A stretch of DNA of 64,000 nt, from the NCBI GenBank assembly GCA_035048495.1, contig CM068548.1, positions 15,985,464-16,049,463 on the forward strand, in the 5' to 3' direction. Both the position numbers and the translations under genes were made by a program. This document shows positions 37,001 through 51,700 of the stretch, in pieces. Below the pieces are notes generated by a model, which was given only the letters and a program-made list of their open reading frames with translations, was not told the DNA's origin and did not search any database. Source of the stretch: Euptelea pleiosperma. Its lineage: Eukaryota; Streptophyta; Magnoliopsida; Ranunculales; Eupteleaceae. Numbering within the stretch: the first letter of the stretch is position 1; every line of letters starts with the position of its first letter.

Positions 37001-40000
37001 CCTCAAGCAATTGAGGCTTAAGCCTCGAGGCTCGAGACATGGGGCGTAGTCAAGGCTTAGGGCCTCAACTACGCATGCATATACATGGGCCAAAAATGTA
37101 AAAGATTGTTTTTTTCTTAATTTCCTTGTCCCCCAAAATACCCCCCATATTAATCTTCTGTGCCAAAAACAAAACATTTTTTTCCTCATATTTATACTAG
37201 TAAACATGATATTCATGGTTTGTGTTACGCCCTGGATTCGGGCACCCAAATCGAACCCGAATGCCTATGGATCAGCCCATTTACCCAAGATTCAGAGTGA
37301 AAAAAATAAAATGCTCAAAAAAATAAAATAAAGAAAACATCAAGAATCACTATCGTGATTAATAAAGAACGGTTCAACTCTAGTAGTCAAATAATGCGGA
37401 AGCGTATAAGCTATTACGGTGGAATAACCAAAGTCAAAATCAAAGTCAAAGTCAAACTTTTAATTTTGGTCAATATCACTAATTAGGATCTCTATAATTA
37501 CCTAGAATTTATATCAAACATCTTTTGTAAAAACATTTAAGCAAAAACGCCCATTGGAGATAGTTTTGAAACTTGATTTTCGCTGTTCAAAGAAAAATGG
37601 TCAACTTTTGGTCAAAATTCAAAATATGTCAAAAAATTATTTTCTTGGAGGGTTTTATTCTAAAAATCATAAGATACAACTTTAACAAAGACACTTTGGC
37701 TAAAAATGACATTTACAAATTTTTGGAGTCAGTTCTCCACTCTCAATTCAGCCCTAATGGTAACTGTCAAAAATAGGTAAAAAGTAAGATTTACCACTTG
37801 TATTAATTTTTACGGTTTTGATCAGAATCTAAATCAAGCAAATAAAATATAGTTTTTTATCTACTCAAAATAAACGAAATTTACATGTAATAAAATCGTG
37901 TGGTCCTATTTTACAACTTAGGAAAACATTTAGACAAAGGTTTGTAAAAATTAGATATTTTGCAGTCAGGTAGTTCTGACCTCCTCTTAGTAAAATGGCT
38001 CTACAGGATACGTCTTATCGAATTTGTTGACCCACTATATCTGGATAAAAAGGTAACTTAAAAACCTACAACTTTCGCATTTTCTCCTTGACCATATTCA
38101 GTCATCTAATAAGTGCTAAAGCTGCTTAAAGTCAGAATAATGGTGCCAATTTTGCAAAATCAACATAAATTTTGAGATTTGTGCCAAACCGCACCCACTT
38201 ATATAACTCCTAAAATCACGAAATAATTCAATAAAATATTACGTTGAATTATGGTTCTAACCTCTTTGGAATCATATTAAAATATTACCGCATGAATATT
38301 TCCGCGTAAGACGTCGGAAAACCCGACATGTTAAAAATAAAAATAAAGTGATCAATTCAAACCATTGATGGTCCCAACGACCCCAACCATGTTAAAAATT
38401 CATTATTACATCATTAAAACCTTTAAATCATTTAAGCATTAAAATATTTTCTTCAATTCTTATGTCATCCATCGATTCCGTCTCATCCAAAGTATCCTCC
38501 TCACCGAGATCAACAAAATCTGAAATGTTTCGGTGTAATACCATGAGCGAAAGCCTAGTAAAGTACAACATGTACACAAGACAATGAAGATAATCCAATC
38601 ATAATTACTTTAGCATGTTAATCAACGTATTAACCCAAAATCAAGAAGATCAAACCATCCAAAATAATCAATCATGATGATGACATTAAATGCACTATAT
38701 TCTTCATTCATTCACACGAAGAGCAACGAATTCCCATCAAGGTCAACAATCTCCCACCAAGGGTAACGAATTCCCACCAAGGGTAACGAAACGAATTCCC
38801 ACCAAGGGTAACTATTTTCTACCAAGGGCTACGATTTTCCACCAAGGGCAACAATTCCCACAATAAATGTAAAAAAACCATGAATTTATGATGCTTACCC
38901 ATATATGATTAACAAATAAGATTAAAATTTCAAAAGAATACACCAAAAACACCATAGAATCATTAACAAGACTATAGTAATTGACGAATATATTCAACAT
39001 TGTAGAGTGTACTTGTTATTACTTTCTTTTCGATTCGAGAGAGATGAGAATGTGTAGTATATTTCTTTAATTGTTGTCGATGAAGTCATTATTCTAGTAT
39101 GTTATGCTTTGGGATCTCATCAATATTTTTGTCTCAATGGATGATGTCAAATGGTGATACGCTATGGTGTTTCTAGGGCTTCGAAGATTCTTCAAGTTCT
39201 TTAATGGAGGTGCTTCAATGGAGAAAGAGGGAGAAAAAGATGAGAGAAATATTGGAGTAATAATTTAGGGTTTGTAAGAGTTCACAAGCTCCCAATGCTT
39301 TATTAAATAGGTTTAGGAAAGTAGGGTTTCTAATTATAAGTGATTTTCGTCGCTTTAAAATTGGTGAATTTTATAACCCACTAAAAGGCTTATTTTAAGA
39401 TGGATATGGGCTAAAAATGGGCCTAAGGCCTATGGGTATCAGGTAGGCTTCATTTAAGATTATTATTAAGCCCAAAAGGCATTTCAATTGGCTCTACGAG
39501 CCCACCCAACAAGTATACCTCATTAATTATTTATTACAATTATGTCACTCATAGACCACAATAGTAATATAGTTAATTATCATTGAAAATAAATTGTAAA
39601 AAAAAAAAATTAAGGAGTCAAATTCAACTTTTTATAATTAATTTACTCAAAAAATCATGAACAAAAGTTCAGGGTATTACAATTTGGGTGGCTTGAGCTG
39701 GAAGTATTTCCATGTGACTACATTTCTATAATAGAGAAACTAAAATTGCTAGGCTGCCAAACTCTTAAAAACTTGAGCTTTATGTGAGAAGGATAATGAT
39801 TCCTTAAACTGAAATCAACAGACTCTCAAATAAGTCATCAACTTGCCATGATAGTCAACATCATTATATTCACTAAAAATATACCTTGTATACTTGTTTG
39901 ATAGACCAATCAAGGGACAATACTAGATCAGCAATAAACAGTACTGATATGAAATAATAAATAGAAAATATAATATGGGACCCAGTAATAAGGGCTTTCA

Positions 40001-43000
40001 AATGATAAAAGGAGAATCTTTGCTTCATGGATATCACATAATAGTTATTCAATGTATTAAAAATCCTGGCTCGAAGTGATTTTTATGATAGATCATCAAA
40101 AAGGAGAGTTCCTAACTTCTTTTCTTGTTTCCTTCTTAATTTCTGTAATTGATTCAGTTTTTTATGATTTTTAAACCTTTTTTTGCCATATTGACAATCT
40201 CTGGCGTTGACTTATCCAAATGTAATAAACCCTATGTAACAAGGACACTCCATTTTCTAAGAATTTTCCATGTTGGACACCTAGGATTCACGTGTCAGAC
40301 ACGTGCCGATACACCTTTTCAAACAAATCTCATTTTATTCAAAAATTTTGTTTTCAGCTATTATTTGTATTGGTTTATGTGATTTTAATGTATATCAGCG
40401 TACTCTAAATACATTCTTTCTATATTGCATACTTAACATGGACTAAAGTTTTTAAAAGATATATCTTTTAGCATAAGAATGAACTGTACGGACGTATTGG
40501 GTTTTTGTGGGGAGTCAGCATGTCCGACACTCCGTATCTGTGTCAGACCCTGACACACGTGTCCATATCCTTGTTACATAGAGTATACTGAACAAATAAG
40601 AATGGTTCAACTAAACATACAAATCAGGGTTAATTTTGGAAATAAGACTAGTTGAGGGGCAATCATGGAATTAAGAACAAACAACATAAGAGATAAAACA
40701 GGTCAACTCCTAACAGTCTTATCTCATTATTCAGCAGCATATTTAGTTGAATGCATCATATTCAGAACTCACTTCTGCAACTAATTAACCTTATTAGCAC
40801 AGCTAATCTACTGCAACAATATAAGAGATACATCAAAAGACTAGCAAGCAACCTTGCGATCTTTTGATGTAATCCTGTATAATTAAATATACTACGAAAA
40901 AAAATCTCATGAAATTTTGAGAGAATTTTTTTCTTCTCATGTTAGTCAATATACTCTATTACTGATCATATGTAATTCTGTATGATGTATGTTAACCAAA
41001 ACAATAAGTGCTTGGATGAAAAATGTCAGATACTTGCATTATGGGTTATTCTTGGGGACTTGCTTCTAGGAAACATATTTGTCTAGTTTGGCATTCTAAT
41101 CCATTTAACCATCAGGGATCTTCTGGCTGTTTTTTACAGGTTGGTGCTGATGATAGTGCAGTTCTAGACCAAATCATTGATTCCCTAACTTCTATTGCCA
41201 ATGCAAGTGAAAATTCAGGAGTTTTCAGCAAAGAAACAAATAAATTCTCTCTGAAGGTTGGTAAGGTTTGTGAGAGTGCAGTAGAGAAGGTAGACAATTC
41301 AAAGAATAGACCTGCAGTCCTAATTCTGGGTGCAGGCCGGGTCTGCAGACCAGCTGCTGAATTCTTAGCATCAATTGGAAGCATTTCATCTCACCAATGG
41401 TTTAAAACATGTTTTGGGGCTGAAGTTGAAGAACCTAAAGATGTTCAAGTTATTGTGGCGTCTCTCTACCTAAAGGATGCAGAGGAGGTGTGCTTGTAAA
41501 TTGCTCCAATGTCCTTAATCTAATCTGTAGATAAGAACTTTCTCTTGCCGAATTCTTCTAGGTTGCTTCACTTTTGGTCTTCTCATTTGCTAGAGGAGGT
41601 CTCTCTTTCTTATTAACATGCACACAATGCATAAGATGTTTGTATGTATTATACATGTGCATAGAGACATAAATTCATTCACACATAGACACATATAGAT
41701 AGATACATCCATACATGTAGGCATCCCTGTATGCATGTTTATATGAAATCCGCATACTAGTGGCTAATAGTGGCCAGGTGTGCATGCACCTCCATGGATA
41801 ACAATGCATATATCTTAATCTAAGATGTATCATATTAAGAATCAACAAGGATTAAAAGGAAGTTTTGTTGGTCTTGGCAGGAGTTTATTTAGCTAATTCC
41901 TGTTAGTGTGAAGTGGGATCCAAGACCATTTATATGTAAAATTTCTAAAGAATAATCAATTGCCTACCTTATATGGACACCAATGATTGTGTATTCTTGC
42001 AGATATTAGATGAAGAGTCTTATTCGAATGGGATTTTGTAGAACTTATAAATGATTATATATAACAATAAAAACTAGAGATATATGCAAAGAAATATAAA
42101 AAGAAATGATAACATTATATTATAATGCTTGACAAAATATGTGTATTATGTTATCAAGAAAATGACATTGCTGTACACTTCTAGCTACATAATAATGACA
42201 TGAACACGTATTTTGGTGTTTTGACATGGTGCTTAAAGAAGCCCGTAACACAGGCACGTCCATACACATGTATTATGATATAATATTTTAGTGATAGTTA
42301 AATCAGGAGAGTTTTTTTTATTAAACAAAAATAAATAAAGAAATTTATGAAAGTCAAAGAGAACATTTCCATACATTATAGAGCTATCCAATAACTTAAG
42401 TAGATTTAGAAGAGGGAAGACCATCCAACAAGCATAGCTGTGTATAACAAATTAATAAAGTAGTGGCACACACGAGCCCTCTTTTAGAAATCATTTCTTT
42501 TATAAAAGTCACTGAAATAAAGTTCGACACTACCGAACGTGTCAGGATGTGTCAACACTCATAACATGGTGAACATGTTGACACAGCAGTAAACTCTAAA
42601 AGTATCGTGCCACTGTTAAGTAGCTTTCTAGTATAATAACTTTTATTCATATCATACATACATAATACAACCTTCTCTTTGATAATGAGACTTGTGTGGT
42701 TTCACATACTTTAGGCTAGAAGCTTTTTATTTTCCTTTTTGATGCTTTGATGTGTAGTGTTTTAGTAGGTAATTAAGGCTTCAGTGTTATGTCGGCATTA
42801 TGTTATATATTTTAGAGCATATGCCTTTGAAGTATGTATAGTATATAAACTTCATTTTCTGGTTGGTAAGCTGGAAGTGGAACACAAGTTTGCAACAGGG
42901 TGCAACATCCGTTCTAGCTGCTCAACACCGGAACATTGGCATTTGTGAACGACTCAACATAGTTATTGATGTCTACAGTGTGAATATCCAACACCTAAAA

Positions 43001-46000
43001 GAAGAAAAAAAATTGAACTCAGGTGATACAGAAAGTACCACATCCCTAAACACATCCGTTGACATCCCTTAATCGTATAGGATGGTAAAACAAGAAAGAA
43101 GCTTCTTTCTAGTTTGAGCTTCTAGAAAAATTAAGCAACTTCAATTTGCTCCATGATTTTTCATAAAACAAGGTTAGATTGAAATGAATTTTGAATTTTA
43201 AACATTAGTCAATGGAATTTCTACAGAGCAGCTTCCTCATTATTTGGCATAGTGGTATTGAATTTTGATAAAATGTGCATTTTGCTGAAGGATTTCCTTC
43301 TTAGGTCATTCTGTCTGTAAATGGTCTGTGTATATGTATATTTAATTTCTACAGAACAGCTTCCTCATTATTTAGCATAGTGGTATTGAATTTTGATAGA
43401 TTGTGCATTATATTTATATGCATATGTGTATGTATATACATATGTGTATGTATGTAGACATGTATTTATAATACGTGCATTGTGTTTCTAATATATGTTT
43501 CTGTTGAAAGTTCAAATAATCTGAAACTAATGTTTTTAATGTAGACTATTGAAGGTATTCCAAATGCAACGGCAGTTCAGCTTGATGTAACGGATCATGG
43601 AAGCCTTTGTAAATATATTTCAGAGGTAGAGACTTCCTACAGTATACTTTGGATCATCATAATGTGAGGCGCATCAACGATAACAGACCTTTGCTTCTAT
43701 TTTACAAGTCTATAGGAGACAATTTCAATCCTCCGGGTGCAGTAACCTGAGTTGCACTCCATGTTTTATGACTTAAGTTCGAATTTCAAGGGACCCTTTA
43801 CTAATTGAAAATGAAATACTAGGCTATTATTAGACATATTTTTATTTTCTTTGTAATTTCAAATTTGATTTTTTTTTCATTCATGCTGATGAGTTTAAGA
43901 AACCGCGATGATGGTCTTACGTTGTCGGTATTTTTGGCCTTATGCAGGTTGAAGTTGTTATTAGTTTATTGCCGCCTAGTTGCCACACCGTCATAGCAAA
44001 TGCATGTATCGCGGTAATTCACCCTAGTTCAATATTTTTATTCAGCTCTTACCTTCATAAAGGTGTCGAATGGCTGTTCCCTTTAACATCCATCAGCTGT
44101 AATTGTTTTGTTCTTAGAGACTTGTGTGATTATATTTCTCATTGCAGCTCAAAAAGAGTCTCGTCACTGCCAGCTATGTTGATGATTCCATGTCAAGGTT
44201 AGACATAAAAGCCAAAAGTGCTGGTATTACGATTCTTGGTGAAATGGGCTTGGATCCTGGCATAGGTGATCTGCTCTAATCATTTTGGAATTTTTTTTAC
44301 ATTATAAAATAGAAAATGTTTTGCTGATTTAAGTAGCTTGAACAAAGATTACTGGAAACTTGAACTTATTGTTATTAATAATTTATTATAATCTCTTGAC
44401 ATTGTTAAGTGCCTACTTGTAACGAGGCAATGCTTTTTGAGGAATAACCAACTACTTGTAAGTATTTAATTTGCTTGAATGGGCTCCTGTATTTCACCAT
44501 CATGTTTGAGAGGGAGAAAGAACTATATGGGAGCTTACTTTGTGATGTTTCTTTTAATAGTTTTGAAGCTACTCTTAGCTCATTCTTTGTGTATCTTGAA
44601 GTTTGTCCTTGAGAGAGTGACATGTGGCTGGCTTTTTGTGCCATACACAAAGAATTGCATAAGAGTATCTTGGGTCTCTTTGAAGGCTTCATTAAGGGAA
44701 AAGACGTGATTGGGGTATGTAAGGTGCCCATTAGGATAGGCCTAAGATACACCATAAGGATGACCTAGCAACAGAATACCAGTAAATGTGGTACACATAC
44801 AGGAGATGGGAACCACCATTCAATGAATTCTACTAAGGAGATCTCCTAACCCAAAAACCTGTTTGATCAAATGATCATAACCAAATAATATATTGCATTC
44901 CTTTGGATATACGTACATATAATACAATAGGTTGTAACAAACATCTGTAACCCTTGTAATTTTTATAGTCTTTTGAGTTGTAAAGTAAATTAGGGTTTTG
45001 AGATGGGAAGAGGAAGAAGAAAAATAGAGATATAGAAGGGGAAGTTGAACTTACACTAGTGGATCCTCACAATTATTATATTAAAGTAATGCTATATAAA
45101 AGGAAAAAATACAGAAATACCCTTGTGTTACATTAACACTCTCCCTCAAGTTGGAGCATATATATCATATTTTACCCAACTTGGAACATAAAAAATCACT
45201 CCTTGTGCCACTCAATGACTTGGTAAATATATTGGCTAACTGATGTTTTGACCTCACATACGGAGTACAAATGTCACCATTTTCAACTTTCTCTCTGATG
45301 AAGTGGCAATCGAATTTAATGTGCTTGGCCCTCTCATGAAAAACATGATTTAGAAGTAATATGCAAAGATGCTTGATTATCACAAAATAGAGGAATAAGG
45401 AGATCAACTACAAATCTTATCTCCTGGAAAAGATTCCTTAACCATGTCAACTCTCAAGTAATGTGAGTCATAGATCGATACTCAGCTTCCACGCTAGACC
45501 GAGCCATCGCACTATTTCTTACTCCGCTACGACACAAGGTTCCCACCAAGGAATGTGCAATATCTTATGGTAAATGTCCAATGAGATGATGAGCTAGCCA
45601 AATAATCATTTGGATAGCCCTTAACACATACATGACCATGCGTTTGGTATAACAGACCACGGCCAGGAGCTCCTTTGAGATATCTTAGAACACGAATCAA
45701 AGCCTCTAAATGTAGGATACAATGCTCTTTCATAAATTGACTTATCACACTAACAATGAAAGAAATATCTGATCTAGTGATGATGAGGTAATTAAGCTTG
45801 CCGATCAGTTTCTGATACTTTTAGGATTATCAAACAATTCTCCTTGATCAATAATGAGCTTCACATTTAGATATATTGGAGTATCTATTGGTTTAGTTCC
45901 TAGAAAACCAGTCTCCTCAAGTAAATCCAGAACATACTTTCGTTGAAGCAAATTAATTCTAGTTTTTGACTGTACAACTTCAAACCCATAAAGTACTTTA

Positions 46001-48683
46001 GCTGTATAAGGACCTTACTGTGAAAGTGTACATGAAGAAACTGCTTCAAATTCTATATTCCCTTGACATTACCATCTCTAATCGTGATGTCATCAACATA
46101 GACAACCAAAACTGTCTTCCTAGCCTTAGAATTCCGACAGAATACAGAGTGGTATCTTTATAAACCAAACTGAAGTACAAATTCATTGAACATGCCAGAT
46201 CAATAAATGAGATTTTCCCATCCAAGCCTGGAATTCATTTCTGTTCCTCGGTGAGAATTTGTTTCCATGAAATCCACCCTTATTTTCTCACATAATTGAA
46301 AATTGCATATTTTCTCAGGTGCAATCAAACAGCCTTTAAGTATGATGCCTTTGTAACAAGTTTCTCACATATGTTCGAAAACTTTATGGTATTTTCTAAA
46401 AATGTAATGACATTATATTTCTTTTGATAAGTTATAAAAACTTTTATTCCATACAAAAAATTAGATATACGATAACAAATAAATTTTGTTTATTTCCTCG
46501 CTGTCATCTAATTAACTAGCATGGGAGTTTCACAAGAGTTCTGTGTGTTATAATTAAACAGTAAAATCTTTGATTTCTTTCAGTTTTAAGTATTTTGTTA
46601 TTTTTAGTTTCTTGAGATCACCCCGCTAAAAATTCATTAAAAATTAAAACTAAAATCTCTTGGGATTTTTTCTCACCAACAAAAAAAAAACAATATGAGA
46701 TCTTTGACAGTGATCAACTTTCACTTTGAATTCTTTAGATCATATGATGGCGATGAAAATGATCAACCAGGCACATGTGAGAAGGGGGAGAATAAGGTCT
46801 TTCACTTCTTACTGTGGGGGACTTCCATCTCCAAGTGCAGCAAACAATCCACTAGCATATAAATTCAGGTATTTCTTGAACCTTACACAATCAACATACT
46901 CCTGACTCTGATGAGATTAATAAAAAAGACTTTCTTTTTTAAATTTTAGTAGGATTGATCATATTTTATTTGAAAACTGGTGCAATGCATGTATTATCTG
47001 AAGGCAACAAAATTAACCTTATGATAGGCATAAATGTGCATCATTTAGCATGGACATATGAACTAATAAAAAGAAAAGGAAAAAGATGATGGTTATTTTT
47101 TGGCTTTTTTAGAGCTGCACTATGGATATCTTTTTGGATGTTATAATTTTACAGTCAAAACACACTCCGTCAGTATGGACTCAACCCTGCAAAATGGTCG
47201 AACTTTTTGTCAAAATTGACTCTGCCGAGACTAACTGAAAAAAACAAAAACAAAATTTTCCCGTGGAGATTGTGGTAGGATTGATCATATTTTATATGAA
47301 AATGGGTGCCACAGATGTATTATCTGAAGGCAACAAACTTAACCCTTTTGACATGCATAAATGAGCATCATAGTGACATCGACTAATTTTTTTTTAAGAG
47401 AAAAAAAGATTGTGGTTATTTTGGGTTTAGAGTTACTACAGATATCTTTTTGGATGCTAAAATCTTACAGTCAAAGCATGCTCACCATGTCACTTCTTAA
47501 AACGGAGTCACAGAGAAGCCAGTATGACCAAATACAATTAATTTGTATGGAAGAAATATTAGCTTAATGACTTATAAATCATAAATATAAACAGCAAGTA
47601 GTACATGTGGTACAAGCAGTAGAACGCAATTTATGATGTTTCCCACCTAGGAGAGCAAAAATTACTGAGTGGATAAATTTTTCCTCCAATCGATAGCATT
47701 CTATAGTAGATTTTTTTTTGTGTGTGTGTGGTTCTTTTGAAGTTTTGAAAGAAAAAAGGCGACAGTCCAGAGAAGGGCCTATTGATTGTTTAGTTATGAT
47801 CATCCAATCTTGTTGTTTTTGCACCTAGGAGATCTATGAGGGACGATCGAATGCTACCCCCTCTTCTGTTACCTATGATTATGGCATTTATAGTCAGCAA
47901 TTACAGCTTATAGTACTCTCCGGATAGTCGATAGAACATATTTACTTTCCTCCTGGTTATTATAATAACTCTTATTTAGTACTATGGAAGCATAATGGTG
48001 ACAATATTATCACAAATTTGGGTATTTCAGTTGGAACCCTGCAGGAGCTCTCCGAACTGGGTGCAATCCAGCCACTTACAAGTCTCTTGGAGAAACTGTA
48101 CATGTTGATGGTAAGTTGTCTACTAGCAAGAGTGTTATTGACACAACGAAGTATTAATGTATATAATGTGTGCTTGGCAACTGTTTGTGCTATTTTTTTT
48201 TTACTGTGTATGTTATTCTTGCTTACAAAGTTACAAGAATACCCTTAGTTGATAAATTAAGCACATCTCACAGTTTGGGGGTAATAATGGAACAAATAGC
48301 ACGAATAAGTGCTTATACACGTAAAACACCAGTAATAAAACAATGAAAGATTTCCATACCTCAACAAATCCTCTCTGTACATATTAAAGGTTCCATTATT
48401 GATCAAGAAAAAAATATTGAAGGTTCTGTTTCTTTCTTGTTACCAGTGTGCAATGTGTACAGGTATTCATGTTTTTATTTCCATTGTTGTCCTTAAGATG
48501 CATATGGTTCTTACTTTGTCACTCATCTCTACTAGCTATAACGAAAACAGGTCGTTTTTGTCGACTGTCATTTTTCCATTAATATCCAAAAAAATCCCCT
48601 AAAATATTTATTAAAAGTACAGTATGTGAGGGGATTTTGGTCTTTTCCCATTCTCTCCAACCACTTTACTACAGCACATTTAC

Positions 48684-48728
<45 letters not shown>

Positions 48729-51700
48729 TCTCCCACATATTTTCAAAAAGTGATTGAGCTTCCTTTTAGAAAAGTTCTTTTTCTTGAATTTATCAAAAGC
48801 TCATGAATTCGAATCTGTAAATTGGTGTGCTATAAAAATGGTAATGTTAAAAAACTCGGAGAACTTTTATTTAACTATAAACACTTTTACTTTGAACTAA
48901 AATTTCTTTAATGCCCATAAAACTGGTTTTTTAATGACTAACAATGAGATACAGAAGTAATATAGTTATTTTAGTTACCCACTTTCTCTTTCAAAAAATC
49001 CTCTTGTTATTTTTATCCAAAAAACTCTCATTATTTATATAAAAAAACAATCCAAGGTATGCATTTGCTAGATCCTAAGAGTTGTTTCCGTCATTATACC
49101 TGGGCATGTGGTGCACGCGTGGGCATGTGGGACCTATCATTCAATGAGACCCACCTAAAGCATCTTTTTTTCAAAAACCAATCTAACTGAATGATCAACC
49201 ATCCCATCCATCGATTTGTTTAGAATGGTTAAGACATACACTTTCTAAAACGGATGGTTATGGCCATTTGAACAAATAATTTTAGCATGATAGATTTCCT
49301 TATGTACACCCAAGCAAATGGTGGATCACTCCCCTAACACTGACACCACATATGTAGTATGCAAATCTATTGCATGAGCATCACGTGCATCTCATGTGCC
49401 CCCTACACTAGTATATTGTAAATAGATTCCATTAACCATGCACAATACACATCACTGTTATTATTATCTCAAAGATTTTCCATGGAAGATTTTTTTCTTT
49501 GCTGTTTCAAGTAACAATACAAACTTGCAGGGGACAAACTTTATGATTCGGCAGCAAAATTCCGGATACCTGATCTTCCAGCTTTTGCTTTGGAGTGTCT
49601 TCCAAATCGCAATTCTTTGGTCTATGGGGACTTGTATGGAATCGGACACGAAGCATCAACCATATTTCGAGGAACCCTCCGCTATGAAGGCATGATCTGT
49701 TTTTGGAATTAGTTATGTGAACACCAAGGTTTAAAAACTCAATTTAGTACTCGAATTAAGAGGGTAACTCGGTTTTCATGAAACCTGAAAGAACCCAACG
49801 AAATACCCAAAGAACTGAATTGAGCACTTGAAAAACTCAAAAAGGTTTACATCTTTTTAAAATTTGGAAGAACTTGATGTAGTACTTTCCTGTTTAGTTG
49901 ATTTGGGCTTGTGCCTGAATCAAGTCCAATTCTAGTTTCGAGTTCTCAAACCTTGGAGGAGGCTGTAGTTTTTTTCTGGAACTCATGTTGCAATTTATTT
50001 TTTGTAGGATTTGGTGAAATAATGGGAAGTCTAGCGAAAATTGGTTTCCTTGACACCGAAGCTCATCCAATGCTGAAAGAAGGGAAGAGACCTACATTTG
50101 GCATCTTCCTGGATGAACTTCTAAAAATTAAGAGGAAAGGTGAGAATCCAGAGGGAACTGTGAGAGATGAGAACGAAATGGTAGAATGGCTGGTTACACT
50201 TGGGGTTTGCAAAGAAAGAGCTATTGCAGTGAAGACAGTAAAAACTATCAAGTAAGTGAGAGCTGATTTTTGGCAGATTTTAACAATCAGGAAAGAAGTT
50301 TATACATCAGGCAGTTAAATTGGCTCCTCTTATTCTGAGATACCCCCTCTAAGAGGTAGCCTGTTGATTGAATTGTCTTAATCCATGAGTTAGTGAGATG
50401 TGTGTATTGTATGGAGATTAGGGTCCACCAAGTACAAGGGACACCAGACCATCATATTTTTTTTCCTTTTGTATCAATACTACAAGATGGAAGCACTTTT
50501 TGTGAGAAGTTGAGGTTTGCCATCCTTTCTTAGTCAAGCGGTCAAGCTTGTTCCTTCCTTCACATCTCCTGCGGTTGAGCCTCCACTCCCACATCACATC
50601 ATTTTGGCAATTCAAGTTCAATTTCATTGAATTACAATATCCCTAGCTGTGGTGAAATTTAGTCACTAAAACTGTTCTTTTCGTGGTGGAGTAGATTTTT
50701 GGGACTTCACGAGCACACAGAAATTCCTGTATCCTGCCGAAGTGCATTTGAAGTAACCTGTCTATGCATGGAAGAGAGATTAGCCTACTCCAACACAGAG
50801 CAGGTATTTTTCTTCTCAGAACATACTTTGTAGCATTGAATTGTAAGCTTAATCAATCCCGGTATTACGACTAAAAAAACATGTTTTGGCACTATCTTCT
50901 GAAGGTACTGAAGTACCTACTTCTTGTGTGCCTATAATTACGGAAGTATAACAAGGTGTGCTGCACTACCACAGCTGGTGGTGCCTGGCCACTAGAGTAC
51001 TAGACCCACAGTAGGCGGACGGGTCCATTGATACAGCAATTCTTGGATGGCTAGTCCAAAAGTTGCACATCCTTAACACTGCTCAATTGCTTTAGTTTGG
51101 AAGTTGCATTCAGCTATTTAAGAGTATGTAGGTTCTTTACACAAAAAATGCATCTAGATATATAGATAGAATCATAGAAATGCATTAAGCGTATATTTAT
51201 CTTATATAAGTAATACCAAGATAGTTAAGAAAACGAAGGTGTTTTTTTTTTACCCAATGCAACTTGTGTGCTTATGACGATGAATGCAACTTGTCTGCCT
51301 AATAATTCAGGACATGGTGCTTTTGCATCACGAAGTGGAGGTAGATTTTCCAGATGGCCGACCTACAGAAAACCATTGGGCCACTCTCTTGGAATTCGGA
51401 AGGACTAAGAATGGGAAAACAACCACTGCCATGGCTCTCACTGTTGGAATTCCGGCAGCCATAGGAGCTCTAGTACTTACTGCACATCTCAAATCTTTTT
51501 CTACATCATTGCCTGACTCAAGCATAAAAACTTATTTATTTTAAATGTTGCAGCTGTTACTAGAGAACAAGATAAAGACAAGAGGTGTCTTAAGGCCTCT
51601 CGAATCCGAAGTCTACATCCCAGGTGAGTTTAATTCACTCACTTGTTTGGTTCTGGTTTTAACATTAAACAACTTAGGATCTTTCCCTATTAAGGAATTA

